Source: Nemertoderma westbladi
Lineage: Eukaryota > Xenacoelomorpha > Nemertodermatida > Nemertodermatidae
DNA length: 46,320 nt
Reading direction: 5' to 3'
NCBI GenBank assembly: GCA_032718475.1
Contig: JAUCBJ010008315.1
Span: 1 to 46,320, forward strand
Each line of letters begins with the position of its first letter. Position 1 is the first letter of the stretch. Below the pieces are notes generated by a model. The model was not told the DNA's origin. It saw only the letters and a program-made list of their open reading frames with translations, and searched no databases. This document shows positions 1-14,000 of this stretch, one piece after another. Both the position numbers and the translations under genes were made by a program.

Positions 1-127
1 CATGCTGCACAACGGACTAATATTACATACAGTATAACGGACTAATATTGCATACTGCATAATGGACTAATATTGCATACTGCATAATGGACTAATATTG
101 CATACTGCATAATGGACTAATATTGTG
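1..127. repeat. 25-bp tandem repeat, about 4.8 copies
   Basis: A 25-bp unit with core GGACTAATATTGCATAC repeats from about position 6 to 127 at exact 25-bp spacing (units begin near 6, 31, 56, 81 and 106). The first two units differ at a few bases and the last three are nearly identical. The array may continue to the left of the window. No coding potential is visible. Confidence 0.9.
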
Positions 128-590
128 GATACAGCGCCATATACCGTAACAATAAGTAATGCTCATGGCCATTGGAAACTATATAGACATTAACTCGATG
201 TGACTGGATGATCAATGACTTTAGTTTTTTGTTCGTTTTTCATTAAATAATTTGAGATTTTATTTTGATCTCCCGGGCCGGAAAACAACTGCTGTTTGAC
301 CATGAAATCAGCTTTTACATCACCTTAAAAAAAATAAAATAAACAAAAAAAATTTACCTTGACTAAGAAGAATCTAATTTTACATCACCTTGAAACAAAA
401 AAAAACATCCAAAAACAAACAAAAAATTTATTTATTTCGACTAAGAATCTCTTTTCATTGTCTAAGAATGTATTTTCTGTCCATTCATTGTGCCTCTACA
501 TGTGTTGTAGTAGGTCGATCCTGCTAATAAATCGACTTCATTTTTTCTGTCTGAGAAAAGGGTGAGTGTTGTAATCTTTGAACTTTGCTG
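128..590. other. AT-rich spacer without a supported gene
   Basis: This stretch is AT-rich with A and T homopolymers, for example around 326-352 and 396-430. One 68-codon open frame at 359-565 is lysine/asparagine-rich low-complexity translation of A-runs and does not look like a protein. It ends where the 55-bp satellite begins. Confidence 0.6.
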
Positions 591-3500
591 CCAAACTAAA
601 CCCAATCATCGAATGCTCTCACTATCCAACCCCTCTCTTTATAGTCCAAAGTAAATCCAAACATCGAATACTCCCACTATCCAACCCCTCTCTTTATAGT
701 CCCAAGTAAATCCAAACATCGAATACTCTCCCTATCCAACCCCTTAACCCCTTTCTTTATAGTCCAAACTAAATCCAAACATCGAATACTCTCACTAACC
801 AACCCCTCTCTTTATAGTGCAAACTAAATCCAAACATCGAATACTCTCACTATCCAACCCCTCTCTTTATAGTCCAAACTAAATCCAAACATCGAATACT
901 CTCACTATCCAACCCCTCTCTTTATAGTCCAAACTAAATCCAAACATCGAATGTTATCACTATCCAACCTCTCTCTTTATAGTCCAAAGTAAATCCAAAC
1001 ATCGAATACTCCCACTATCCAACCCCTCTCTTTATAGTCCAAACTAAATCCAAACATCGAATACTCTCACTATCCAACCCCTCTCTTTATAGTCCAAACT
1101 AAATCCAAACATCGAATAATCTCACTATCCAACCCCTCTCTTTATAGTCCAAACTAAATCCAAACATCGAATACTCCCACTATCCAACCCCTCTCTTTAT
1201 AGTCCCAAGTAAATCCAAACATCGAATACTCTCCCTATCCAACCCCTTAACCCCTTTCTTTATAGTCCAAACTAAATCCAAACATCGAATACTCCCACTA
1301 TCCAACCCCTCTCTTTATAGACCCAAGTAAATCCAAACAACGAATACTCTCCCTATCCAACCCCTTAACCCCTTTCTTTATAGTCCAAACTAAATCCAAA
1401 CATGGAATAAATACTCTCACTAACCAACCCCTCTCTTTATAGTCCAAACTAAATCCAAACATCGAATACTCTCACTATCCAACCCCTCTCTTTATAGTCC
1501 AAACTAAATCCAAACATCGAATACTCCCACTATTCAACCCCTCTCTTTATAGTCCCAAGTAAATCCAAACATCGAATACTCTCACTATCCAACCCCTCTC
1601 TTTATAGTCCCAAGTAAATCCAAACATCGAATACTCTCACTATCCAACCCCTCTCTTTATAGTCCAAACTAAATCCAAACATCGAATACTCTCACTATCC
1701 AACCCCTCTCTTTATAGTCCAAAGTAAATCCAAACATCGAATACTCTCACTATCCAACCCCTCTCTTTATAGTCCAAACTAAATCCAAACATCGAATACT
1801 CTCACTATCCAACCCCTCTCTTTATAGTCCAAACTAAATCCAAACATCGAATACTCCCACTATTCAACCCCTCTCTTTATAGTCCCAAGTAAATCCAAAC
1901 ATCGAATACTCTCACTATCCAACCCCTCTCTTTATAGTCCAAACTAAATCAAAACATCGAATACTCTCACTATCCAACCCCTCTCTTTATAGTCCAAACT
2001 AAATCCAAACATCGAATACTCCCACTATTCAACCCCTCTCTTTATAGTCCCAAGTAAATCCAAACATCGAATACTCTCACTATCCAACCCCTCTCTTTAT
2101 AGTCCAAAGTAAATCGAAACATCGAATACTCTCACTATCCAACCCCTCTCTTTATAGTCCAAACTAAATCCAAACATCGAATACTCCCACTATTCAACCC
2201 CTCTCTTTATAGTCCCAAGTAAATCCAAACATCGAATACTCTCACTATCCAACCCCTCTCTTTATAGTCCAAAGTAAATCGAAACATCGAATACTCTCAC
2301 TATCCAACCCCTCTCTTTATAGTCCAAACTAAATCCAAACATCGAATACTCTCACTATCCAACCCCTCTCTTTATAGTCCAAACTAAATCCAAACATCGA
2401 ATACTCCCACTATTCAACCCCTCTCTTTATAGTCCCAAGTAAATCCAAACATCGAATACTCTCACTATCCAACCCCTCTCTTTATAGTCCAAAGTAAATC
2501 CAAACATCGAATACTCTCACTATCCAACCCCTCTCTTTATAGTCCAAACTAAATCCAAACATCGAATACTCTCACTATCCAACCCCTCTCTTTATAGTCC
2601 AAAGTAAATCCAAACATCGAATACTCTCACTATCCAACCCCTCTCTTTATAGTCCAAACTAAATCCAAACATCGAATACTCTCACTATCCAACCCCTCTC
2701 TTTATAGTCCAAACTAAATCCAAACATCGAATACTCCCACTATTCAACCCCTCTCTTTATAGTCCCAAGTAAATCCAAACATCGAATACTCTCACTATCC
2801 AACCCCTCTCTTTATAGTCCAAAGTAAATCGAAACATCGAATACTCTCACTACCCAACCCCTCTCTTTATAGTCCAAACTAAATCCAAACATCGAATACT
2901 CTCACTATCCAACCCCTCTCTTTATAGTCCAAACTAAATCCAAACATCGAATACTCTCACTATCCAACCCCTCTGTTTATAGTCCAAACTAAATCCAAAA
3001 AATCGAATACTCTTACTATCCAACCCCTATCTTTATTGTCCAAACTAAATCCAAACATCGAATAATCTCACTATCCAACCCCTCTCTTTATAGTGCAAAC
3101 TAAATCCAAACATCGAATACTCTCACTAATCAACCCCTCTCTTTATAGTCCAAAGTAAATCCAAACATCGAATACTCCCACTATCCAACCCCTCTCTTTA
3201 TAGTGCAAACTAAATCCAAACATCGAATACTCTCACTATCCAACCCCTCTCTTTATAGTGCAAACTAAATCCAAAAATCGAATACTCTCACTATCCAACC
3301 CCTCTCTTTATAGTCCAAAGTAAATCCAAACATCAAATACTCTCACTAACCAACCCCTCTCTTTATAGTGCAAACTAAATCCAAACATCGAATGCTCTCA
3401 CTATCCAACCCCTCTCTTTATAGTCCAAAGTAAATCCAAACATCGAATACTCCCACTATCCAACCCCTCTCTTTATAGTCCCAAGTAAATCCAAACATCG

Positions 3501-5060
3501 AATACTCTCCCTATCCAACCCCTTAACCCCTTTCTTTATAGTCCAAACTAAATCCAAACATCGAATACTCTCACTAACCAACCCCTCTCTTTATAGTGCA
3601 AACTAAATCCAAACATCGAATACTCTCACTATCCAACCCCTCTCTTTATAGTCCAAACTAAATCCAAACATCGAATACTCTCACTATCCAACCCCTCTCT
3701 TTATAGTCCAAACTAAATCCAAACATCGAATGTTATCACTATCCAACCTCTCTCTTTATAGTCCAAAGTAAATCCAAACATCGAATACTCCCACTATCCA
3801 ACCCCTCTCTTTATAGTCCAAACTAAATCCAAACATCGAATACTCTCACTATCCAACCCCTCTCTTTATAGTCCAAACTAAATCCAAACATCGAATAATC
3901 TCACTATCCAACCCCTCTCTTTATAGTCCAAACTAAATCCAAACATCGAATACTCCCACTATCCAACCCCTCTCTTTATAGTCCCAAGTAAATCCAAACA
4001 TCGAATACTCTCCCTATCCAACCCCTTAACCCCTTTCTTTATAGTCCAAACTAAATCCAAACATCGAATACTCCCACTATCCAACCCCTCTCTTTATAGT
4101 CCCAAGTAAATCCAAACAACGAATACTCTCCCTATCCAACCCCTTAACCCCTTTCTTTATAGTCCAAACTAAATCCAAACATGGAATACTCTCACTAACC
4201 AACCCCTCTCTTTATAGTCCAAACTAAATCCAAACATCGAATACTCTCACTATCCAACCCCTCTCTTTATAGTCCAAACTAAATCCAAACATCGAATACT
4301 CCCACTATTCAACCCCTCTCTTTATAGTCCCAAGTAAATCCAAACATCGAATACTCTCACTATCCAACCCCTCTCTTTATAGTCCAAACTAAATCCAAAC
4401 ATCGAATACTCTCACTATCCAACCCCTCTCTTTATAGTCCAAAGTAAATCCAAACATCGAATACTCTCACTATCCAACCCCTATCTTTATAGTCCAAACT
4501 AAATCCAAACATCGAATACTCTCACTATCCAACCCCTCTCTTTATAGTCCAAAGTAAATCGAAACATCGAATACTCTCACTAACCAACCCCTCTCTTTAT
4601 AGTCCAAACTAAATCCAAACATCGAATACTCTCACTATCCAACCCCTCTGTTTATAGTCCAAACTAAATCCAAAAAATCGAATACTCTTACTATCCAACC
4701 CCTATCTTTATTGTCCAAACTAAATCCAAACATCGAATAATCTCACTATCCAACCCCTCTCTTTATAATGCAAACTAAATCCAAACATCGAATACTCTCA
4801 CTAATCAACCCCTCTCTTTATAGTCCAAAGTAAATCCAAACATCGAATACTCCCACTATCCAACCCCTCTCTTTATAGTGCAAACTAAATCCAAACATCG
4901 AATACTCTCACTATCCAACCCCTCTCTTTATAGTGCAAACTAAATCCAAAAATCGAATACTCTCACTATCCAACCCCTCTCTTTATAGTCCAAAGTAAAT
5001 CCAAACATCAAATACTCTCACTAACCAACCCCTCTCTTTATAGTGCAAACTAAATCCAAA
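591..5060. repeat. Two-copy large block inside the satellite
   Basis: Rare variant units recur at a fixed offset of 2779 bp: GAATGCTCTC at 611 and 3390, the TTAACCCC insertion at 741 and 3520, and ATGTTATCAC at 951 and 3730. Further right the offset becomes 1675 bp: CTCTGTTTAT at 2971 and 4646, and CATCAAATAC at 3331 and 5006. The first copy is therefore about 591-3380 and the second about 3381-5060. The second is shorter by 1104 bp, which equals 20 units of 55 bp plus a 4-bp AATA insertion present only in copy 1 near 1407. This is a segmental tandem duplication followed by gain or loss of 20 whole units. Confidence 0.85.
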
Positions 5061-8000
5061 CATCGAATACTCTCACTAACCAACCCCTCTCTTTATAGTC
5101 CAAAGTAAATCCAAACATCGAATACTCCCACTATCCAACCCCTCTCTTTATAGTGCAAACTAAATCCAAAAATCGAATACTCTCACTATCCAACCCCTCT
5201 CTTTATAGTCCAAAGTAAATCCAAACATCAAATACTCTCACTAACCAACCCCTCTCTTTATAGTGCAAACTAAATCCAAACATCGAATACTCTCACTAAC
5301 CAACCCCTCTCTTTATAGTCCAAAGTAAATCCAAACATCGAATACTCCCACTATCCAACCCCTCTCTTTATAGTGCAAACTAAATCCAAACATCGAATAA
5401 TCTCACTATCCAACCCCTCTCTTTATAGTCCAAACTAAATCCAAACATCGAATACTCTCACTATCCAACCCCTCTCTTTATAGTCCAAACTAAATCCAAA
5501 CATCAAATACTCTCACTATCCAACCCCTCTCTTTATAGTGCAAACTAAATCCAAACATCGAATACTCTCACTAACCAACCCCTCTCTTTATAGTGCAAAC
5601 TAAATCCAAACATCGAATACTCTCACTAACCAACCCCTCTCTTTATAGTCCAAAGTAAATCCAAACATCGAATACTCCCACTATCCAACCCCTCTCTTTA
5701 TAGTGCAAACTAAATCCAAACATCGAATACTCTCACTAACCAACCCCTCTCTTTATAGTGCAAACTAAATCCAAACATCGAATACTCTCACTAACCAACC
5801 CCTCTCTTTATAGTCCAAAGTAAATCCAAACATCGAATACTCCCACTATCCAACCCCTCTCTTTATAGTGCAAACTAAATCCAAACATCGAATACTCTCA
5901 CTATCCAACCCCTCTCTTTATAGTCCAAACTAAATCCAAACATCGAATACTCTCACTATCCAACCCCTCTCTTTATAGTCCAAAGTAAATCCAAACATCG
6001 AATACTCTCACTATCCAACCCCTCTCTTTATAGTGCAAACTAAATCCAAACATCGAATACTCTCACTATCCAACCCCTCTCTTTATAGTCCAAACTAAAT
6101 CCAAACATCGAATACTCTCACTAACCAACCCCTCTCTTTATAGTCCAAAGTAAATCCAAACATCGAATACTCCCACTATCCAACCCCTCTCTTTATAGTC
6201 CAAACTAAATCCAAACATCGAATACTCTCACTAACCAACCCCTTATAGTCCAAACTAAATCCAAACATCGAATACTCTCACTATCCAACCCCTCTCTTTA
6301 TAGTCCAAACTAAATCCAAACATCGAATACTCTCACTAACCAACCCCTTATAGTCCAAACTAAATCCAAACATCGAATACTCTCACTAACCAACCCCTTA
6401 TAGTCCAAACTAAATCCAAACATCGAATACTCTCACTATCCAACCCCTCTCTTTATAGTCCAAACTAAATCCAAACATCGAATACTCTCACTAACCAACC
6501 CCTTATAGTCCAAAGTAAATCCAAACATCGAATACTCCCACTATCCAACCCCTCTCTTTATAGTCCAAACTAAATCCAAACATCGAATACTCTCACTAAC
6601 CAACCCCTTATAGTCCAAACTAAATCCAAACATCGAATACTCTCACTATCCAACCCCTATCTTTATAGTCCAAACTAAATCCAAACATCGAATACTCTCA
6701 CTATCCAACCCCTCTCTTTATAGTCCAAACTAAATCCAAACATCGAATACTCTCACTAACCAACCCCTTATAGTCCAAACTAAATCCAAACATCGAATAC
6801 TCTCACTATCCAACCCCTCTCTTTATAGTCCAAACTAAATCCAAACATCGAATACTCTCACTATCCAACCCCTCTCTTTATAGTGCAAACTAAATCCAAA
6901 CATCGAATACTCTCACTATCCAACCCCTCTCTTTATAGTGCAAACTAAATCCAAACATCGAATACTCTCACTATCCAACCCCTCTCTTTATAGTGCAAAC
7001 TAAATCCAAACATCGAATACTCTCACTATCCAACCCCTATCTTTATAGTCCAAACTAAATCCAAACATCGAATACTCTCACTATCTAACCCCTCTCTTTA
7101 TAGTCCAAACTAAATCCAAACATCGAATACTCTCACTAACCAACCCCTCTACTTATAGTCCAAACTAAATCCAAACATCGAATACTCTCACTAACCAACC
7201 CCTCTCTTTATAGTCGAAAGTAAATCCAAACATCGAATACTCCCACTATCCAACCCCTCTCTTTATAGTGCAAACTAAATCCAAACATCGAATACTCTCA
7301 CTATCCAACCCCTATCTTTATAGTCCAAACTAAATCCAAACATCGAATACTCTCACTATCTAACCCCTCTCTTTATAGTCCAAACTAAATCCAAACATCG
7401 AATACTCTCACTAACCAACCCCTCTCTTTATAGTCCAAAGTAAATCCAAACATCGAATACTCCCACTATCCAACCCCTCTCTTTATAGTGCAAACTAAAT
7501 CCAAACATCGAATACTCTCACTATCCAACCCCTATCTTTATAGTCCAAACTAAATCCAAACATCGAATACTCTCACTATCTAACCCCTCTCTTTATAGTC
7601 CAAACTAAATCCAAACATAGAATACTCTCACTATCCAACCCCTCTCTTTATAGTCCAAACTAAATCCAAACATCGAATACTCCCACTATCCAACCCCTCT
7701 CTTTATAGTCCAAACTAAATCCAAACATCGAATACTCTCACTATCTAACCCCTCTCTTTATAGTCCAAACTAAATCCAAACATCGAATACTCTCACTATC
7801 CAACCCCTCTCTTTATAGTCCAAACTAAATCCAAACATCGAATACTCTCACTATCTAACCCCTCTCTTTATAGTCCAAACTAAATCCAAACATCGAATAC
7901 TCTCACTATCCAACCCCTCTCTTTATAGTCCAAACTAAATCCAAACATCGAATACTCCCACTATCCAACCCCTCTCTTTATAGTCCAAACTAAATCCAAA

Positions 8001-11000
8001 CATCGAATACTCTCACTATCTAACCCCTCTCTTTATAGTCCAAACTAAATCCAAACATAGAATACTCTCACTATCCAACCCCTCTCTTTATAGTCCAAAC
8101 TAAATCCAAACATCGAATACTCCCACTATCCAACCCCTCTCTTTATAGTCCAAACTAAATCCAAACATCGAATACTCTCACTATCCAACCCCTCTCTTTA
8201 TAGTCCAAACTAAATCCAAACATCAAATACTCTCACTATCCAACCCCTCTCTTTATTGTCCAAACTAAATCCAAACATCGAATACTCTCACTACCCAACC
8301 CCTCTCTTTATAGTCCAAACTAAATCCAAACATCGAATACTCTCACTAACCAACCCCTCTCTTTATAGTCCAAACTAAATCCAAACATCAAATACTCTCA
8401 CTATCCAACCCCTCTCTTTATAGTCCAAACTAAATCCAAACATCGAATACTCTCACTATCCAACCCCTCTCTTTATAGTCCAAAGTAAATCCAAACATCG
8501 AATACTCTCACTATCCAACCCCTCTCTTTATAGTCCAAACTAAATCCAAACATCGAATACTCTCACTATCCAACCCCTCTCTTTATAGTCCAAACTAAAT
8601 CCAAACATCGAATACTCTCACTAACCAACCCCTTATAGTCCAAACTAAATCCAAACATCGAATACTCTCACTATCCAACCCCTCTCTTTATAGTCCAAAC
8701 TAAATCCAAACATCGAATACTCTCACTATCCAACCCCTCTCTTTATAGTCCAAACTAAATCCAAACATCGAATACTCTCACTATCCAACCCCTCTCTTTA
8801 TAGTCCAAACTAAATCCAAACATCGAATACTCTCACTATCCAACCCCTCTCTTTATAGTCCAAACTAAATCCAAACATCGAATACTCTCACTAACCAACC
8901 CCTTATAGTCCAAACTAAATCCAAACATCGAATACTCTCACTATCCAACCCCTCTCTTTATAGTCCAAAGTAAATCCAAACATCGAATACTCTCACTATC
9001 CAACCCCTCTCTTTATAGTCCAAACTAAATCCAAACATCGAATACTCTCACTATCCAACCCCTCTCTTTATAGTCCAAACTAAATCCAAACATCGAATAC
9101 TCTCACTAACCAACCCCTTATAGTCCAAACTAAATCCAAACATCGAATACTCTCACTATCCAACCCCTCTCTTTATTGTCCAAACTAAATCCAAACATCG
9201 AATACTCTCACTACCCAACCCCTCTCTTTATAGTCCAAACTAAATCCAAACATCGAATACTCTCACTACCCAACCCCTCTCTTTATAGTCCAAACTAAAT
9301 CCAAACATCGAATACTCTCACTATCCAACCCCTCTCTTTATAGTCCAAACTAAATCCAAACATCGAATACTCTCACTAACCAACCCCTTATAGTCCAAAC
9401 TAAATCCAAACATCGAATACTCTCACTATCCAACCCCTCTCTTTATTGTCCAAACTAAATCCAAACATCGAATACTCTCACTACCCAACCCCTCTCTTTA
9501 TAGTCCAAACTAAATCCAAACATCGAATACTCTCACTATCCAACCCCTCTCTTTATTGTCCAAACTAAATCCAAACATCGAATACTCTCACTACCCAACC
9601 CCTCTCTTTATAGTCCAAACTAAATCCAAACATCGAATACTCTCACTATCCAACCCCTCTCTTTATAGTCCAAAGTAAATCCAAACATCGAATACTCTCA
9701 CTATCCAACCCCTCTCTTTATAGTCCAAACTAAATCCAAACATCGAATACTCTCACTACCCAACCCCTCTCTTTATAGTCCAAACTAAATCCAAACATCG
9801 AATACTCTCACTATCCAACCCCTCTCTTTATAGTCCAAAGTAAATCCAAACATCGAATACTCTCACTATCCAACCCCTCTCTTTATAGTCCAAACTAAAT
9901 CCAAACATCGAATACTCTCACTATCCAACCCCTCTCTTTATAGTCCAAACTAAATCCAAACATCGAATACTCTCACTATCCAACCCCTCTCTTTATAGTC
10001 CAAACTAAATCCAAACATCGAATACTCTCACTATCCAACCCCTATCTTTATTGTCCAAACTAAATCCAAACATCGAATAATCTCACTATCCAACCCCTCT
10101 GTTTATAGTCCAAACTAAATCCAAAAAATCGAATACTCTCACTATCCAACCCCTCTCTTTATAGTCCACACTAAATCCAAACATCGAATAATCTCACTAT
10201 CCAACCCCTATCTTTATAGTCCAAACTAAATCCAAACATCGAATAATCTCACTATCCAACCCCTCTCTTTATAGTCCAAACTAAATCCAAACATCGAATA
10301 CTCTCACTATCCAACCCCTATCTTTATTGTCCAAACTAAATCCAAACATCGAATAGTCTCACTATCCAACCCCTCTCTTTATAGTGCAAACTAAATCCAA
10401 ACATCGAATACTCTCACTATCCAACCCCTATCTTTATAGTCCAAACTAAATCCAAACATCGAATAGTCTCACTATCCAACCCCTCTCTTTATAGTCCAAA
10501 CTAAATCCAAACATCGAATACTCTCACTATCCAACCCCTCTCTTTATAGTCCAAAGTAAATCCAAACATCGAATAGTCTCACTATCCAACCCCTCTCTTT
10601 ATAGTCCAAACTAAATCCAAACATCGAATACTCTCACTATCCAACCCCTCTCTTTATAGTCCAAACTAAATCCAAACATCGAATACTCCCACTATCCAAC
10701 CCCTCTCTTTATAGTCCCAAGTAAATCCAAACATCGAATACTCTCACTATCCAACCCCTCTCTTTATAGTCCAAACTAAATCCAAACATCGAATACTCTC
10801 ACTATCCAACCCCTCTCTTTATAGTCCAAACTAAATCCAAACATCGAATACTCTCACTATCCAACCCCTCTCTTTATAGTCCAAACTAAATCCAAACATC
10901 GAATAATCTCACTATCCAACCCCTATCTTTATAGTCCAAACTAAATCCAAAAAATCGAATACTCTCACTATCCAACCCCTCTCTTTATAGTCCAAACTAA

Positions 11001-14000
11001 ATCCAAACATCGAATACTCTCACTATCCAACCCCTCTCGTAATTGTCCAAACTAAATCCAAACATCGAATACTCTCACTATCCAACCCCTCTTTTTATAG
11101 TCCAAACTAAATCCAAACATCGAATAATCTCACTATCCAACCCCTATCTTTATAGTCCAAACTAAATCCAAAAAATCGAATACTCTCACTATCCAACCCC
11201 TCTCTTTATAGTCCAAACTAAATCCAAACATCGAATACTCTCACTATCCAACCCCTCTCTTTATTGTCCACACTAAATCCAAACATCGAATAATCTCACT
11301 ATCCAACCCCTATCTTTATAGTCCAAACTAAATCCAAACATCGAATAATCTCACTATCCAACCCCTCTCTTTATAGTCCAAACTAAATCCAAACATCGAA
11401 TACTCTCACTATCCAACCCCTATCTTTATTGTCCAAACTAAATCCAAACATCGAATAATCTCACTATCCAACCCCTCTCTTTATAGTCCAAACTAAATCC
11501 AAACATCGAATACTCTCACTATCCAACCCCTCTCTTTATAGTCCAAACTAAATCCAAACATCGAATACTCTCACTATCCAACCCCTCTCTTTATAGTCTA
11601 AACTAAATCCAAACATCGAATACTCTCACTATCCAACCCCTCTCTTTATAGTGCAAACTAAATCCAAACATCGAATAGTCTCACTATCCAACCCCTCTCT
11701 TTATAGTGCAAACTAAATCCAAACATCGAATACTCTCACTATCCAACCCCTCTCTTTATAGTCTAAACTAAATCCAAACATCGAATACTCTCACTATCCA
11801 ACCCCTCTCTTTATAGTCCAAACTAAATCCAAACATCGAATACTCTCACTATCCAACCCCTCTCTTTATAGTCCAAAGTAAATCCAAACATCGAATAGTC
11901 TCACTATCCAACCCCTCTCTTTATAGTCCAAACTAAATCCAAACATCGAATACTCTCACTATCCAACCCCTCTCTTTATAGTCTAAACTAAATCCAAACA
12001 TCGAATACTCTCACTAACCAACCCCTCTCTTTATAGTCCAAACTAAATCCAAACATCGAATACTCCCACTATCCAACCCCTCTCTTTATAGTCCCAAGTA
12101 AATCCAAACATCGAATACTCTCACTATCCAACCCCTCTCTTTATAGTCCAAACTAAATCCAAACATCGAATACTCTCACTATCCAACCCCTCTCTTTATA
12201 GTCCAAACTAAATCCAAACATCGAATACTCTCACTATCCAACCCCTCTCTTTATAGTCCAAACTAAATCCAAACATCGAATACTCTCACTATCCAACCCC
12301 TCTCTTTATAGTCCAAACTAAATCCAAACATCGAATAATCTCACTATCCAACCCCTATCTTTATAGTCCAAACTAAATCCAAACATTGATACTCTCACTA
12401 TCCAACCCCTCTCTTTATAGTCCAAACTAAATCCAAAAAATCGAATACTCTTACTATCCAACCCCTCTCTTTATAGTCCAAACTAAATCCAAACATCGAA
12501 TACTCTCACTATCCAACCCCTCTCTTTATAGTCCAAACTAAATCCAAACATCGAATAATCTCACTATCCAACCTCTATCTTTATAGTCCAAACTAAATCC
12601 AAACATTGATACTCTCACTATCCAACCCCTCTCTTTATAGTCCAAACTAAATCCAAACATCGAATACTCTCACTATCCAACCCCTCTCTTTATAGTCCAA
12701 ACTAAATCCAAACATCGAATAATCTCACTATCCAACCTCTATCTTTATAGTCCAAACTAAATCCAAACATTGATACTCTCACTATCCAACCCCTCTCTTT
12801 ATAGTCCAAACTAAATCCAAACATCGAATACTCTCACTATCCAACCCCTCTCTTTATAGTCCAAACTAAATCCAAACATCGAATACTCTCACTATCCAAC
12901 CCCTCTCTTTATAGTGCAAACTAAATCCAAACATCGAATACTCTCACTATCCAACCCCTCTCTTTATAGTCCAAACTAAATCCAAACATGGAATACTCTC
13001 ACTAACCAACCCCTCTCTTTATTGTCCAAACTAAATCCAAACATCGAATAATCTCACTATCCAACCCCTCTCTTTATAGTCCACACTAAATCCAAACATC
13101 GAATACTCTCACTATCCAACCCCTCTCTTTATAGTCCACACTAAATCCAAACATCGAATACTCTCACTATCCAACCCCTATCTTTATAGTCCAAACTAAA
13201 TCCAAACATCGAATAATCTCACTATCCAACCCCTCTCTTTATAGTCCAAACTAAATCCAAACATCGAATACTCTCACTATCCAACCCCTCACTTTATAGT
13301 CCAAACTAAATCCAAACATCGAATAGTCTCACTATCCAACCCCTCTCTTTATAGTCCAAACTAAATCCAAACATCGAATACTCTCACTATTCAACCCCTC
13401 TCTTTATAGTCCACACTAAATCCAAACATCGAATACTCTCACTATCCAACCCCTCTCTTTATAGTCCAAACTAAATCCAAACATCGAATAGTCTCACTAT
13501 CCAACCCCTCTCTTTATAGTCCAAACTAAATCCAAACATCGAATACTCTCACTATTCAACCCCTCTCTTTATAGTCCACACTAAATCCAAACATCGAATA
13601 CTCTCACTATCCAACCCCTCTCTTTATAGTCCAAACTAAATCCAAACATCGAATACTCTCACTATTCAACCCCTCTCTTTATAGTCCACACTAAATCCAA
13701 ACATCGAATACTCTCACTATCCAACCCCTCTCTTTATAGTCCAAACTAAATCCAAACATCGAATACTCTCACTAACCAACCCCTCTCTTTATAGTCCAAA
13801 CTAAATCCAAACATCGAATACTCTCACTAACCAACCCCTCTCTTTATAGTCCACACTAAATCCAAACATCGAATACTCTCACTATCCAACCCCTCTCTTT
13901 ATAGTCCAAACTAAATCCAAACATCGAATAGTCTCACTATCCAACCCCTCTCTTTATAGTCCAAACTAAATCCAAACATCGAATACTCTCACTATCCAAC

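Noticed and set aside
359-565. 68-codon open frame
   Set aside because: Low-complexity Lys/Asn translation of A-rich DNA with no motif.
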